Assembly: GCF_000247815.1 (NCBI RefSeq)
Contig: NC_021677.1
Coordinates: forward strand, 62,690,476-62,754,475
Reading direction: 5' to 3'
DNA from: Ficedula albicollis
Taxonomy: Eukaryota > Chordata > Aves > Passeriformes > Muscicapidae
Length of the DNA stretch: 64,000 nt
A program made the position numbers and the translations under genes. The notes beneath the pieces were generated by a model that was given only the letters and a program-made list of their open reading frames with translations, did not search any database and was not told where the DNA came from. Position 1 is the stretch's first letter. Each line of letters begins with the position of its first letter. Positions 1 through 17,599 of this stretch are shown here, piece by piece.

Positions 1-169
1 TGCAGAGGCAAATGGCAGGAGTATTGGGAATTTTGCAGTGTTTGGGAATGTTGCAATGTGGAACACTGTAGTTGGGAATGCTGCAGTGTAGAATGTTGCA
101 GTGTTGGGAATGTTGCAGTGCTGGGAATGCTGTAGTGTTTGGGAATGTTGCAATGTGGAACATTGCATT

Positions 170-799
170 GGGAATGCTGCAGTGTTTGGGAATGCTGCAG
201 TGTTTGGGAATGCTGCAGTGTTTGGGAATGCTGCAGTGTTTGGGAATGCTGCAGTGTTTGGGAATGCTGCAGTGTTTGGGAATGCTGCAGTGTTTGGGAA
301 TGCTGCAGTGTTTGGGAATGCTGCAGTGTTTGGGAATGCTGCAGTGTTTGGGAATGCTGCAGTGTTTGGGAATGCTGCAGTGTTTGGGAATGCTGCAGTG
401 TTTGGGAATGCTGCAGTGTTTGGGAATGCTGCAGTGTTTGGGAATGCTGCAGTGTTTGGGAATGCTGCAGTGTTTGGGAATGCTGCAGTGTTTGGGAATG
501 CTGCAGTGTTTGGGAATGCTGCAGTGTTTGGGAATGCTGCAGTGTTTGGGAATGCTGCAGTGTTTGGGAATGCTGCAGTGTTTGGGAATGCTGCAGTGTT
601 TGGGAATGCTGCAGTGTTTGGGAATGCTGCAGTGTTTGGGAATGCTGCAGTGTTTGGGAATGCTGCAGTGTTTGGGAATGCTGCAGTGTTTGGGAATGCT
701 GCAGTGTTTGGGAATGCTGCAGTGTTTGGGAATGCTGCAGTGTTTGGGAATGCTGCAGTGTTTGGGAATGCTGCAGTGTTTGGGAATGCTGCAGTGTTT
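170..799. repeat. 18-bp minisatellite in a SOS2 intron
   Basis: About 35 uninterrupted, essentially identical copies of an 18-bp unit (gggaatgctgcagtgttt), each with a PstI site. Degenerate copies continue on both sides (about 20-170 and 800-930). The unit length is a multiple of three and no frame contains a stop, so all three forward frames stay open. This is a by-product of the repeat and not evidence of coding. The array ends about 30 bp before the acceptor of the SOS2 exon at 959. Confidence 0.95.
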
Positions 800-958
800 G
801 GGAATGTTGCAGTGTGGAATGGCAGCAGTGTTTGGAATGTTGCAGTGTGGAATGGCAGCAGTGTTTGGAATGCTGCAGTGTTGGGAATGCTGCAGTGTTG
901 GGAACGTTGCACTGTTGGGAACTTTGCAGCGCTGACAGCTCCCCTGTCTCCAGCCCAG

Positions 959-3647
959 GAAAACAACGTATCCCCTGAAATCCCCGGGGATCAGGCCCAA
1001 CACGGGCAGGCACGGCTCCACCTCTGGCACGCTGAGGAGCCACCCCCTGCCCCTGGAGAAGGAGCCCAGCAAGATCAGCTTCAGCAGGATCACCGAGTCG
1101 GAGCAGGAGAGCGCGGCGTCGGCGCCCACCTCGCCCAACACCCCCTCCACGCCGCCCGTGTCGGCGTCCTCCGACTTCAGCGTCTTCTTGGACATCGACC
1201 TCAACAGCTCTTACGGTGCATACGCGGCTCAGTCATCGTTACTGCTGTCCCTCGGGCTTCCCAAATCTCTGGGGGTGTGCACCCAGAAATTGCAGAATTT
1301 GAAGTAATTAAATTAATTCCCGGCGTGGTTTAAATTCTCCGGTTCGGGAATGTTTTACACGGGAAATTTTCGTTCATGTTTGCGGTAGATAAACTTGGGG
1401 GTTTTTCTGATCTCTCGGGTTATTCAAGCGTTTGTGATGTGCTGCAGTGCAGTGGTTCTGTCTGGAAATTGTTTAATGGATTTTTTTATTTCCCAGGTAA
1501 CAACAGCATCTTCGCTCCCGTGAACTTGCCTCAGTCAAGTGAGTGTTGGAACTCTGTTAAATATTTAACTCTGCCTTCCCTGGGTTCAGGAGAGCTCAGT
1601 GGGGATAAAAATCTGAAATCTGGGATGAGAATGTGGGCTGCCTTCAGAAGGGTTCCTTTTAGATCACATGTCCAGTAAAGCATGTAAAGCCTCAGACTTA
1701 AACTGCTGGTTTAGTTTGGGTTGAGTTTTTATCTCCAGGCTCTCACATGATTTTCCTTTTATTTGGAATGTCCTTGATGATTGTTCTGTTTGACTAAAGC
1801 TACAAATAAAGCAACTTGATAATTTCCTAATTCCCCTTAGTGAAAATAACTGCTCTGTTGCTGGGAAGGCAGAGACACTTTTTGTACCACACTTGTGAGG
1901 AATATCCTGCATTCAGCTGTGTTTTCAGCTGTGCTTTTTATTTATTCCACATACATTTTATTAAATATGATTAATTTAATTTCCAGTTGGAGAGCACAGG
2001 TCTGATGCAGACACAGAGCTCAGTGCACTCCTAAGGGGAAAAGCAAAGGTGTGACTGAAACCACCAATACAAGTCAGGGGTTGTGTTGTTTCTTAATTTG
2101 AGGATTTTTTTCTCTTTCTGTAAAAACTCACTTGGAGTCCCCTGGATTTATTTTCCTGTCCCTCAGCATTGCCTGCTGACTGTTGATGCCTTTCTTTGAC
2201 ACTGGACATAGGAGAACACTTTGTGAGGCTTGATCTGATTAAAGCAATGAATTAAAGGATTTCATGCTGCTGAAGTTACTGGTTCATGTTGCTGTGGAGC
2301 ACAAAGATCTTATTTGAGTTGCTTTGAGATTGGCTTGATATTCCAGAATATGTTCCTCAGATATTGCACAAGGAGTAAAAGAGCTGCTTTTCCCTCTCCA
2401 GAGACTTTCTTCAGCTCCTGGGGAAGCTTCCCTAAACTGAGTGATGAGCCTCAGAACCCTCCTCCACTTCCTCCACGAAAAAAGATGGATCAGGATGCTT
2501 CCAATGCTAAGGTATTGCTGTCCTGGATTAAATAACTTTGGTGATAAATTGGGGAATATCTAGAATCATTTAGCTTGGAAAAGACCTTTAAGATTGTCAA
2601 GTTCAACCATTGAGCTAAATCAGGGCTCTGTCAGTCTAAAAGACTTTGAGATGCAGAGCTCCAGTTTCCCTTTTTTAAGTTTTGGATTCCCAGTGTCCAG
2701 TTTTGCTAGGAATTTCAGGAACACAGTGGTTATATTCTCATCAAGGGTCCAGCTGCCATGTTTCTGACAGCACCACTAGCAGAGGTCAGGAGAATTCCTC
2801 ATCTGTCTGAAGATTGCTCTTTATCCAGACCTCTGGGCAAGGGAAATGGCTTTGAACTGAAGGAGAGTAGGTTTAGATGGGATGTTGGGAACTGGGAATT
2901 CTTGGCTGGGAGGGTGGGGAGACCCTGGCACAGCATGGCCAGGAGAAGCTGTGGCTGCCCCTGGAAGTGCCCAAAGCTGGGCTGGACAGGGCTTGGAGCA
3001 AGCTGGGGTAGTGGAAGGTGTCCCTGCCATGGCAGAGAGAGGAATGGGATGGGACTGAAGTTCCCTTCCAACCCAAACCACTCTGGGATTCTGTGCTCTC
3101 CATTTCTCACACCTCCTTTTCCTCCGTGACCCCGCAGGCGAATTCCAAGTCGGACGACGATCCTCCAGCGATCCCACCTCGGCTGCCACCTCCTCCAAAG
3201 CTCCAACCCCGCGTTCCCGCTTACACCACGCCCCTGGAGCAGCCCCTGCACAGCCCTCCTCCTCCACCGCCGCGGGACCCCGTCCCCGACACGCCGCCCC
3301 CGGTGCCGCTGCGGCCGCCCGAGCACTTCATCAACTGCCCGCTGAGCCTGCAGCCGCCGCCGCTGGGCCGCTTCCCCCGGGAGCCCGAGTGGCTGCGGGA
3401 CTCGGGCTCCGGCCCCAGCTCTCCGGCCACCCCTCCCAGCACCCCCTCTCCGCGGGTGCTGCGCCGCTGCTGCGTCCTCAGCGCCAGCCACAACAACCTG
3501 GCGCAGCCGCCCGTGCCCCCCGTGCCGCCCCGGCACAACTCCAGCCCTCAGCTACCAAAGCTGCCACCAAAGACTTACAAAAGGGAGCTCTCCCACCCGC
3601 CTTTGCACAGACTGTCTTTGCTAGAAAATGCAGAAACTCCTCAATGA
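959..3647 (+). CDS. SOS2: SOS2, C-terminal proline-rich region (5' partial)
   Basis: Son of sevenless homolog 2, a Ras guanine nucleotide exchange factor recruited to receptors by GRB2. Only the tail lies here; the Dbl, PH, REM and Cdc25 domains are upstream of the window. Four coding exons join in frame with GT-AG junctions: 959-1215, 1497-1538, 2402-2511 and 3138-3647 (TGA at 3645-3647). The peptide carries several PxxP motifs of the GRB2 SH3-binding type ([25 protein letters not shown]) and ends in [11 protein letters not shown] then ENAETPQ. I recognise this ending as SOS2 and not SOS1. Exon 1497-1538 is only 42 bp, and its flanking phases (1 and 1) fit its neighbours. A CR1 copy ends about 35 bp before the last acceptor. 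Confidence 0.93.
2562..2650 (-). mobile_element. CR1 3'-end fragment
   Basis: Begins with the antisense CR1 3' end (agaatcatttagcttggaaaag), followed by a diverged body. It lies in a SOS2 intron. The copy is short and old, and the subfamily is not determined. Confidence 0.6.
2864..3103 (+). mobile_element. CR1 LINE, 3' end
   Basis: Contains the ordered CR1 3' landmarks: agctgtggctgcccctgg, gcttggagcaagctgg, tgtccctgccatggcag, and ttccaacccaaaccactctgggattctgtg split at the end. It is 5'-truncated as usual for CR1 and sits just before the last SOS2 exon. Confidence 0.8.
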
Positions 3648-4960
3648 CCTTAGCCGTAGTAGTCATTGACACTGGAATACTGTTTGTAAAGTTCCTCTTT
3701 TTTTTTTTTTTTTAATTTATTCAAAGGAAAACAAAAAGGCAGTGTATTTTAGTATTTTCACAAATTACGCTCTTAAAGTGCTGCTGATCATAAAAAAAAA
3801 AAAGTTTAAATTGGAAAAAATTTAGACTACACACATTCCAACCTGTGTGGTTGGACAGCATTACCCTCAGGTGAGCAGCAACATTGCCTTGGTTCACATC
3901 CTCAGTGCCGACCGTTCTGCCAGGACACAAAATAGACCTTTTGCACTGTAAACTACACTAAGTGAATTTAAACTGACATCATTTAATTGCACTGAGCCAA
4001 AAAAAAAAAAAAAAAAAAAAACCCCCCCCCCCCCAAAAAAAAAAAAAAAAAGGTGCATCTGTGGAATTTTTTTTTCAAATTTGAGCACTAGTGGCCTTTT
4101 TTTTAATTAAGGAAACCCATCAATGGGATGATCTCACACCACGAGGATACAGAGCGTCACAGATTTGAAACCTTCTGGCCACAAGCCTTGGTGTAAGGCT
4201 GGAGGTTCCTGGGTGACAGCTCCTGTTCTGGAATATTCTCATGCCATGTCTTAATTGCCATTGATTTGCTGCTGAAGACAAAGGAAAAAAAAAATAGGTT
4301 GAAATCTAAATACCAAAATCTTGGGTTGGTGTTGGTTCTTTGGAAAAAGGATGAAGGAGGAGTACCCGTGTGGGATATCGGGGAGGCTCCCGAGTACTTC
4401 ACGTGCATCCTGTTCAGTTGTGCCTTTTTTGTTTCGATAGGCGAAGGTGTCTTAAGCTAAAGAGTTTGTCTGCTGTTGTGGAGAACAAAGCTATGCTCCT
4501 GTACAATTGTTTATATTGTATATTTACAGATATGCTAATGACATGTATAAATTGAAGTTGACTTCGAGGCCTATAACACAGTCTGCTACTCCTGGGATTG
4601 GATCCGGCCAGCAGCGTTTCCTCTGGCTTGGGTCAGTCTTGCCTTCCAGACCTAATAACTTCCTTTAGATCTACACTTAACTCGTGAATCCACTTTGGAA
4701 ATTGGTAGCATTTAAACCAGCAAACACTTAAAGCTTTATTAAACTTTTTAAACTGATAAGTGAATGGAACTTTTCTTTGCCAGTCGAACCCCCGTGTTTG
4801 AACTGGTGTGAGAGTGAGTCTGTTTTACTGGTAGTTCTGTAGCAGCATTTATAAAGTGGCCTTCACAAGCCACATTTTATTTACTGGTTTGTGGCCTTTT
4901 ACTGTGCTTTGTATCAGAGTTCTTAACAAGATTAATAAATCACCCCAGTCTTAATTTTTA
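3648..4960 (+). other. SOS2: SOS2 3' UTR
   Basis: Non-coding AT-rich sequence follows the SOS2 stop. AATAAA at 4934-4939 is the best polyadenylation signal, giving a 3' UTR of about 1.3 kb (inference; no transcript data). It contains T and A homopolymers and an A-run, C-run, A-run block at about 4000-4050. Confidence 0.6.
4000..4050. repeat. poly-A / poly-C / poly-A block
   Basis: About 22 A, 13 C and 17 A in succession within the SOS2 3' UTR. The arrangement matches the larger A/C/A block at 32.3 kb in the ARF6 3' UTR. Confidence 0.9.
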
Positions 4961-6044
4961 AGAGCTTGAGCAGTGCGTGTTCCTTGCAGGGACAAGGTTG
5001 GGAATTGCATTTTTGACAATACAAAATGCCTCAGTTTTCTATGCTGCTGGTCTCACTTTGGCTTTCCGTGACTTCCAAATCCCTCTCCAGCTTCTCGTCA
5101 TCTGCCTAAGCTGCTGCCATTGTCTTGGGCATTCCAATTGGAAAATTCTCGTTTTTGGAAAGGGGATATGGCTGAGGAGGGATGTTAATTAGAGATACCC
5201 TGAGTTGGAAGAACCCCACAATTTTCTCCTGGGATGATGTGTTTTTCCATCTGTCTCTTGAACAGTCTACTGCCTGTCCCTCCATGTTCCTTCTGTGAGG
5301 AAGAAGAGAGAGTTGGAATCCATTCACACAAGGGGCAAACCACACTTTTTATAGAAGAGCTGCTTCATTTTGCTAAAATGAGGTTCAAGAAGTCCAAAAT
5401 TTGATATGAACAAACTGGGAGTGCAGGTAGGAAATGGAGGATGACTTGAAAAAGTGCCATTTTTTTGCAGATTCTTTGCATTGATTCTTTTGAAGTCCCC
5501 ACCAGCAGTTATTGCTAAACAAGGAATAATATTTTTTCAGACTTTCATGTGTTGTTGGAGAGGGAAAAATTCTCTCCCACATTTTAGAAATACAGATGTC
5601 AGCTTTATGCCTTCCTGTATAAGAGCTTATGCCAGAACCATTTTGAATTTTCCACAGTAAAATACAACATGGCCATGGAAAGTGGTCAAAGGCAGTGAGA
5701 TTCCCACCAGCGTGGTTCAAGAGAGCAATAAATAACATTTCAGTTACTTCATAATTAGAGGGGTAGGTAAAAAAAAACAACAAAACTGCTGGAGGGGCAA
5801 AAATGTCAATTTTGGGTTTGAAGTTGGCTTGTGTGGGGAAAGTCAATTCCCTCAGAAAACTTTCCAAGGAAGATGAGCCTCACCTCAAGGGGAATCTGCT
5901 GACAAGAGGCCTCCCTTTGGTCTGAGAGAAATAAAGAAATAGTGCAATAAAAAAACCTTTCTTCCTCATACCCAGGGAGGGAAAAATCTAAAACCTCTGC
6001 ATTTCAAGATGTCGGTGCAGAATCAACTCATACTCAGTTGCTTG
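4961..6044. other. SOS2-VCPKMT intergenic, no gene seen
   Basis: Ordinary AT-rich sequence between the inferred SOS2 polyadenylation site and the T-rich array at 6045. I see no coding signal, RNA gene or recognisable transposon. Confidence 0.5.
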
Positions 6045-6465
6045 ATTAAAACCTTTTGTGTGAGTTTATTAAAACCTTTTTATAGGTTTGTTAAGACCTT
6101 CTTGTAGACTTTTCTGTAGGTTTATTAAAACCTTTTTCACACGGAGACCTTTTTCGTGGGTTTATGAAGACCTTTTTGTACATTTATTAAGACCTTTATA
6201 AAGTTTATTAAAGCCTTTTTGCGCGTTTATTAAGACTTTTTTTGTAGACTAAGACTTTTGTAGGCTTATTAAAACTTTTGTGTAAGTTTAGTTACATCTT
6301 TTTCTTTTGGTTCGTTAAGACCTTTTGTAAGGTCATTACGAGCTTTTTGTAGGTTTGTTAAGACTTTGTAAGTTTATTACGGCCTTTTTTTGTAGGTTCG
6401 TTAAGACCTTTTGTAAGTTTAATAAGTTTTGTAGGTTTGTTAAGACCTTTTATAAGCTGGGTGAG
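6045..6465. repeat. Degenerate T-rich minisatellite upstream of VCPKMT
   Basis: Roughly fifteen imperfect copies of a 20-30 bp unit built around gtttattaaaacctttttg and taagaccttttgtagg. Copies vary in length and sequence, which indicates an old array. It lies about 250 bp upstream of the GC-rich VCPKMT start. Confidence 0.75.
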
Positions 6466-6652
6466 GGCGGTTTGTAAGAAAACATTCAGGAGGGATGGAT
6501 GAGGGAGGGTCCTGAGGGCTCCGCGCTCCTCACGCACATGGCTGGCGGAACCCTGGACTAATTTCGTCTGGGGAATCCTGGAATCATTCCAGCTGGACAC
6601 GGCTGGCAGAATCCTGGAATAATTCCGGCTGGAGAAGCCTCCGCGCCCGTGA

Positions 6653-10208
<3,556 letters not shown>

Positions 10209-10370
10209 AAATCCCTAATCCCTGCTGTACAAAGGAGCTGCTTTGTTCCCCAACCTGGTGCTCCAGGTGCCAGCCTTCCTCTTCAGCACTGCCTTTGAGC
10301 TTCACACTTCTCCTGCCTCCATGTGCTGGTGGGGTGGGATCTCCAAACTGGAGTTTGGAGGCACCGAAGT

Positions 10371-10382
10371 AATAAAAATAAA
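10371..10382 (+). terminator. VCPKMT: Tandem AATAAA polyadenylation signals, VCPKMT
   Basis: Two abutting AATAAA hexamers lie 163 bases after the proposed stop codon. They support a terminal exon running from 9942 to about 10400. Confidence 0.55.
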
Positions 10383-10792
10383 ATGCCCATTGCTGCTTTT
10401 GGCACTGTGGGCTCTGCTCTGCCACCCTCTCCCCAAAACCAGGCTCTAGATGTGATACTCAGCAGCTGCCAGGATTGCTTTGATCATTTTGGGGTTAACT
10501 GATGAAGCATGAAGAAAATATTTTGCATATTGTGGTGACACAACGTGCAGGCACAGCAAAACGATCTGTCATCTTTGTGACAATCTCTCGACAGAATTGC
10601 CCATCGTGAGATCTTTGAGCACAGGATCTGTCCCCTGGCAGAGCTCTGGAGAAGAGGGGATGGGATAACACCACAGAGGGACTGTCTGCGGTGTGGTTGT
10701 GACTCATCTGCACCGAGCAGCTTCTCGCTGGCAGCCGAGGTGTCTGACAGCAGCACCGCTGTGGGCTGGCCGTGTGCGCGGCGCGGGGAGGC

Positions 10793-10832
10793 GGGGATGG
10801 AGCGGGGATGGAGCGGGGATGGAGCGGGGGCG
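10793..10832 (+). repeat. Short G-rich tandem repeat with G-quadruplex potential
   Basis: Three copies of an 11-bp unit (ggggatggagc) followed by ggggg. This gives four or more runs of at least four G separated by 7-base loops, directly before the 818-base C run. Confidence 0.75.
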
Positions 10833-10842
10833 GCCCCGGGGC

Positions 10843-11661
<819 letters not shown>

Positions 11662-14339
11662 AGCGCTGGGGGCGGCGCTGCCGAGCCGAGGGCACCGCGC
11701 TGGAACCTCCGAAAGGGAAAACTGGGCGCGGCTCCACTCAATAAAACTTTGGCACTTTGGGAGATGGGTTTCAGCTGGTGGTGGGTTCATTCATCCTGTG
11801 GTTCTTGTGTCATTCCCAGAGCACCTGGGAGGCGCGTTCCCTCCTGGGAGTCCAGATAAAACACGCCTGTGCAAAGTCATTCTGCCTTCTGTTTTCACCC
11901 GTGCTTTTCTGGTGTAAAGATCCACAGTGTTCAAGTTTGACACCTTCAGGTTATTCTTGTGGCTGTCGGTGTTTCTGCCTCTTGGAGCACAGTGGTGGCT
12001 TAGAGGAGGAATTTGCAGGAATTCTCACTTTGCAGCTGTGGAAGTTGGGTCTGTGGTTGAGTTTTCTCAAAAAATGTGGTGGGTTGGGAAGAGCTTCGTT
12101 TACAGGCTCCCAGGAGCTTTTTTCATGCCTCCCTTTATCCCCGGTAAGAGAATTCCTCACAAACTTCCCACATCCTAAAACACTGTCCTGGCTTGCCGAG
12201 TGTGATTAGCGAACGCGAGAGCCTAATTTGTCAAACCACACGTGTTATTTGTTACCTTGTTATGAAAAGAGCTCCTTAATTACCCAGTGGCCTGCAGGAA
12301 GGGATTTACTGGAATGTTTACACCAACCTGGCTTCCCGGGTGGAAGCTCTTATTCCAGAAAAATGAGGAAAAGATCCCCAAGTCCCAGCAGTGGTGGGAC
12401 TGATGATGTCCCAAAGCACAAAGGGATGGTGTCACACTGGGACATTCTGGCTTGGTGGTGGGGTGATGCAGAGGGGAACAGCCTTTCCCAAGGGTCTGGA
12501 GCTGATGGAATAACTTTTATCTACAGGACGTGTGATATCAGCACTTCCTTTTGCACAGGGCTTGAATCTCTTGTTCAGAAGAAAAAGGGGGGAAGTTGTG
12601 CTTTTTCTTCCCTGCTGCTCTACTGTGCCCTCAGCCTTGGGCCTGCATTGCCCATGTTGTGACTGTCCCTAGTGACAGGGACCTCGTGGGAGGGAGCTGG
12701 GTCCTGTCACCCCCTGCGTCACCACCTGGCAAGGGGGATGTAAAACCCAACTGCTGCTGCTGCTCTGCAGCTGTGGGGAGGAAACCACTGCTAACCAGGG
12801 CAGCAGGGAGGGGCTGCCTGTCCCCAGAGCCACCACGTGAAACAGCTGCTTTTTGGGGAGAGAAAAGGGCTTTTGGGAAGGGGGATGGGATCCTACTGGG
12901 GCTCGGATACACTGTGTGTGAAGGGGCTGGTGTGGAGCCCTCATGGAAAATGGGATTCTAGAGAGGTGGTGATCCTGCTTCTTGCCAGCCTCTCTATTCT
13001 CTCACCTGTCCTGTTTGTCCCAGTTGGATTTGTCCTGATTCCTTAGAGAGAGTGTTTGGGTGCCACTTCCATTAAACTTGGAGAAGTCTGACTGTGACAG
13101 AGTCCTGCTGTGCCTGGCCTGTGGCCCAGCAGGTGATCTGGAGATCTCTTACCCCTGGCAGTCTCTCCTGCCATGCCAGCCCAGATGTGTCCCAGCTCTC
13201 CATGTAAGAGAAAGCCTCATCCCTGGGCTCTGCCTCCAGCCTGGCTGTGCTGGGAACCAGCAGCCCCAAACCCACCACATCCCAGCTGGGAACCCACCCT
13301 GTGCCTCACCTCACTGAGATTTGGTTGCATCCTCACAAGAGAGCAGAAACCTTGTGCTGCTGCTGTGGGAGCCAGTTTGGTGTCACAGGCAGGGACATTT
13401 GGGAGTTTGAGGTGTTTGCCTTAAGTCATGCTTAAATTGTGGATAATTTCCTGGCATGGTTTCAACACCAGCTCAAGCCATGGGAAACTGTGTGGGCTGT
13501 GGGTGTGGAGGTCACACGTGGTTTTCCAGGGAGAGCTGTGGTGCTGCTGTGCTGGGTCAGCCCTGGAGGGTCCCTGTGTGACAGCAATGGCAGTGCCACC
13601 ATCCCATGGTGCCTCTGGGGCTCTGCTGGGCTGCTCACTGCTGGCTGTGCCAGCCAGTGGAGCTGTTCCAGTTGCACAGTGTGCAGTGCCAGCTCAGCAC
13701 CAGCCACATCAATCACTGATGGCTTCTTGTCATGGGATCAGTCACAAACTGCAGCACCCATGATGCTCCATGGGTTTTTTTCCCTTTTCCAGGACAAGCA
13801 GGAGATGCAGGGTAGCTGCCAGAAAGAGTGCTGGTGTCCAGATCTGGCCATCCATGAGTGATTCCTGGTGCTGCTGCAGAGCTCCTGGGACTGTGGGAGG
13901 CCAGGAGCTGCTCCCACACATCCCTCAGGGCTGCTGGCTTTGCTTGGGAAAGTGTCCTCCCCAGCTGTGTAATCATTTTCCATGGCATGTAGTCCTGGAC
14001 AGATAGATTGTCCTCTTAGAAAAGGTCACTTCTTGCCTGCAGCATTAAGGAAAAGGGTTTTTGTTCCTGTGGTTCTGCTCCCCCCAGCTGCAGTGGGCTC
14101 CTGGGCCATGGGCAAACAGCTCCGTTAAACGGTGTCGTGGGTTGATTCTGTGGCTGCTGCTGTTGTGCCATTTCCTGAGCCCCAGCCAAGGAGCAAACAG
14201 CACAGTGACAACGGCAGGGTGACACTCACTCACCAGCTCAGTGACAGCAGGTCACATCCAGGGGCTCCCCCATCCCTGCTGCAGCTGCCCCCCACCCCAT
14301 GGGGCCCTGGGAGGTGGGCAGTGCATGGAGGGCCTGGGG

Positions 14340-14867
14340 CAGGGTTAGACTGGGTATTAGGGAGAAATTTTTGGCTGTGAGGATGGAGAGGCCCTGGCAC
14401 ATGGTGCCCGGAGAAGCTGTGGCTGCCCCTGGGTCCCTGGAAGTGTCCAGGGCCAGGTTGTTATGGGGCTTGGAGCAGCCTGAGACAGTGCAAGGTATCC
14501 CTGCCCATGGCAGGGAGTGAAACAAGATGAACTTTGAGGTCCCTTCCACCCCAAACCGTTCGGGGATCTCATAATTTCAAACTCCAGGTGTTTTGGCAGC
14601 CTGACCTGGGGGAGGGGACACTTCCTGGTGGCAGTGGTGCCCAGAGAAGCTGTGGCTGCCCCTGGGTCCCTGGAAGTGTCCAGGGCCAGGTTGTTATGGG
14701 GCTTGGAGCAGCCTGGGACAGTGCAAGGTAGCCCTGCTCATGGCAGGGAGTGAAACAAGATGAACTTTGAGGTCCCTTCCACCCCAAACCGTTCGGGGAT
14801 CTCATAATTTCAAACTCCAGGTGTTTTGGCAGCCTGACCTGGGGGAGGGGACACTTCCTGGTGGCAG
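14340..14867 (+). mobile_element. CR1 3' end with internal tandem duplication
   Basis: A CR1 3' end (gagaagctgtggctgcccct, gcttggagcagcctgag, atggcagggagtgaaac) whose 3' part plus downstream flank is duplicated. Copies are 14402-14634 and 14635-14867, an exact 233-bp period with only a few mismatches, so the duplication is recent. Confidence 0.85.
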
Positions 14868-16943
14868 TGGTGGTGTGGATGTGGCTCCTTGGCCCAGCAC
14901 ATGTTCCCAGCCCTGCCCCACGAGTGCCTGTACACCGTGTGGGATGCTGAGAGAGGGATCCCAGCCTTTCCCCTGGAAATGGTGTCAGTTTGATCTGCTT
15001 GTTCCTGTCACAGTGTCCTGTCATCCTGGGGTGGGGAAGCCATGGGACCGTGGTCTTGTGGTCTCCTTTCACATCCTGAAACAAAAAAAGAAAGGTGGTT
15101 TTTTTTTTTCTGAGGCCATGCAAACCATGAGGTTTGTGCTGCACCGAGGCCCTGGAGCTCCTGTTCCTGCACCCCTGGGCAGCCAGAGCTGTGGTGTCTG
15201 AGCCCCAGGGGGTGAGCAGGACCTCCAGGGTGATTTAGTATCCTCTTCTGAGGATCAGCTTCTTGCAGCCACCATCCCATGTGAAGTGGAAGAAACATAA
15301 CAATGAGCAGAGAAAGCGGTGGCTAAAATTCTGTCAAACTATTTTGGCCTGTGAAGACATTTTTGGAAGATGTTTCCCAAATTCCCCTGTGGGATGGATG
15401 TCTGAGTCCACTCTGGGTTTGCTGTGGGAGGTTTCTCCCATCCCTGTGAGCTGTGAGCTCAGGCAGCACCTCCATCTTCAGCCCTGCAATTATCCTGTGC
15501 CAATTATTCCTGCCCTCACCTGCTCCCATGAGGAATGTGGGAGCAGCTGAGGGCTTGTTGGGGTGACTCAGATCAGGAGGTGAAACCAGGCTCCTGATTT
15601 GGTGTGGCTGTTTCTTTATTGCTCTTGTGCTCCTGGATTTGCTTTTTGAGGGGGTTTAAAAAAAAAAAAAAAAAAGGGAATCTATGCAACAAGGGAAAGG
15701 CAGCAGAAGTGAGAAGGCAGCAGTGGGCAGGAGGGAAGTGGGGGTGCCTGGGGGAAGCAGCCAGGCTGGGATGGTCCCTGGTAGCCTGCCAGCAGCAGTG
15801 GGAAGTGCAGGACGGCCCCGTGTCCCGCTGCCAGCAGGAGGGAGGACGCGTGGTAGAGCCACCAGGCTGAAGAAAGGCACGTTTTTCCCTCTGTTCCGGT
15901 TTGCTCAGGGTGATGCAGCGCTGGCAGCCTCAAGGCCACATCCCGGCATGTCCCTGTCCCTGTCCCTGTCCCTGCGTGTCCCGGCCCTGCTGAGCCCGCG
16001 CTTCCCATTGTGCCCGAATGCTCTGACTCATCGCTCTCTGCTCGCTCCAGTGCAATCCCGGCTCCCGGCGCTCCTGTTCCCCTGTGGGGCAGCGATCGGG
16101 GCCGCTCCTCTTCCCGCTCTGCCCATCCCGCCTGCAGCTCAGCATCAGCGCAATCCTGCCCTGAATCCTTGGAGCTTAAAAATCCCCCTCCGGGTTGGAT
16201 CTCTGCGTCCCAAGAGGGCAAACAGTGTCTGTGCTGGGGCTGGGTGTCTCCCTGGCTGCTCCTCTGGGTGGTTTCATGCCCAGAGTGGTGCACGGAGCCA
16301 TTCCCAGTGCAGGCTCTGGGAGTCCTGTGCGTGAAGTTGGTGCCAGTTTCTGTGGGTTTTGCTCCCCCTGCCCAGCCCAGCAGTGCCAGCCTGACCCAGC
16401 TGATGCCTGGTGGGCTCTGGGGACTAGCAGGGTTATGTGGAGGAATATTGTCCACACGTCTCTGTGGATTCACAAATCCAGAGTGCAGGATCCCATAAGA
16501 TGCCTTCCATTAAAAATAATTTTTAAAAAACCGACCAGAAATAACCTGGAACAGCTGCCCCCAGGCTGCTGCTTCACCCTGCTGAGCCTGTTCAGGTGCT
16601 AAATCCAGCATGGCTGATTTTGGGATTGGGCATCACTTTTCTGGGGAGTGCACCATTTTTGAGTGAGTACATCACTTTTTTGGGACATGCATTTTAGGGA
16701 GAGCACCGTGGATTCAGATGTTGCTTCCCACAGCATTTTCTGGCACATACAGGACCCTGAGATGTGCAAGAGCCCTGGCAGGACAGGAAGTCAAGTGGGA
16801 TGGGACAGGTGGGCTCTGTGAATCCCACTGGAACTGGAGCCTGGAGGTCCCCAGGGAAGCCAAGAGGATCCCCCACCCACACATGGCTGAGTCACTCCTG
16901 CAGGTTTGGCACACTCTGCGGTGTTTCCCACCCACCACCCCCT

Positions 16944-17184
<241 letters not shown>

Positions 17185-17599
17185 ATTTGGGCCAGATATT
17201 TAAAGATCCAGGGCTGGGAAGGGAAAGGGGAGGTGTGATACTCTCCAAACGCTCCCTGCAAACACCTCCGAGGCTCCCACTGCCGGTGCCTGCCCGCGCT
17301 CCCGACAGCGGCTGGTGGGGGAGAGGCAGAAAACGCCTTTCTCCTATTTATAGCTCTTCCACAGTGTCATTAGAATAATCTGGGATTGGAGAACGTTGCT
17401 GTACAAAATTGCCTGGGAAGGTGGAAGTGAAAATGAGAAGGTTTGGGATGCTGCAGGGTGGAGGTGATGGGGATGGAGAGGAGACACGTGGCAGTGTCCA
17501 GTGGGAGCTGCCCAGGAGCTCCGGTGGTGGCAGGGACGATCCGTGCTGATGTGACACAGCAATTAATAGACACGTCCTTAATTACATCCCAGGAGAGGG

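Noticed and set aside
170..799. CRISPR array
   Set aside because: The repeats are contiguous without spacers, and the sequence is vertebrate nuclear DNA.
72..1333. Long open frames of repeated hexapeptides through the minisatellite
   Set aside because: The 18-bp unit keeps every frame open. The protein is pure repeat, and the + strand is an intron of SOS2.
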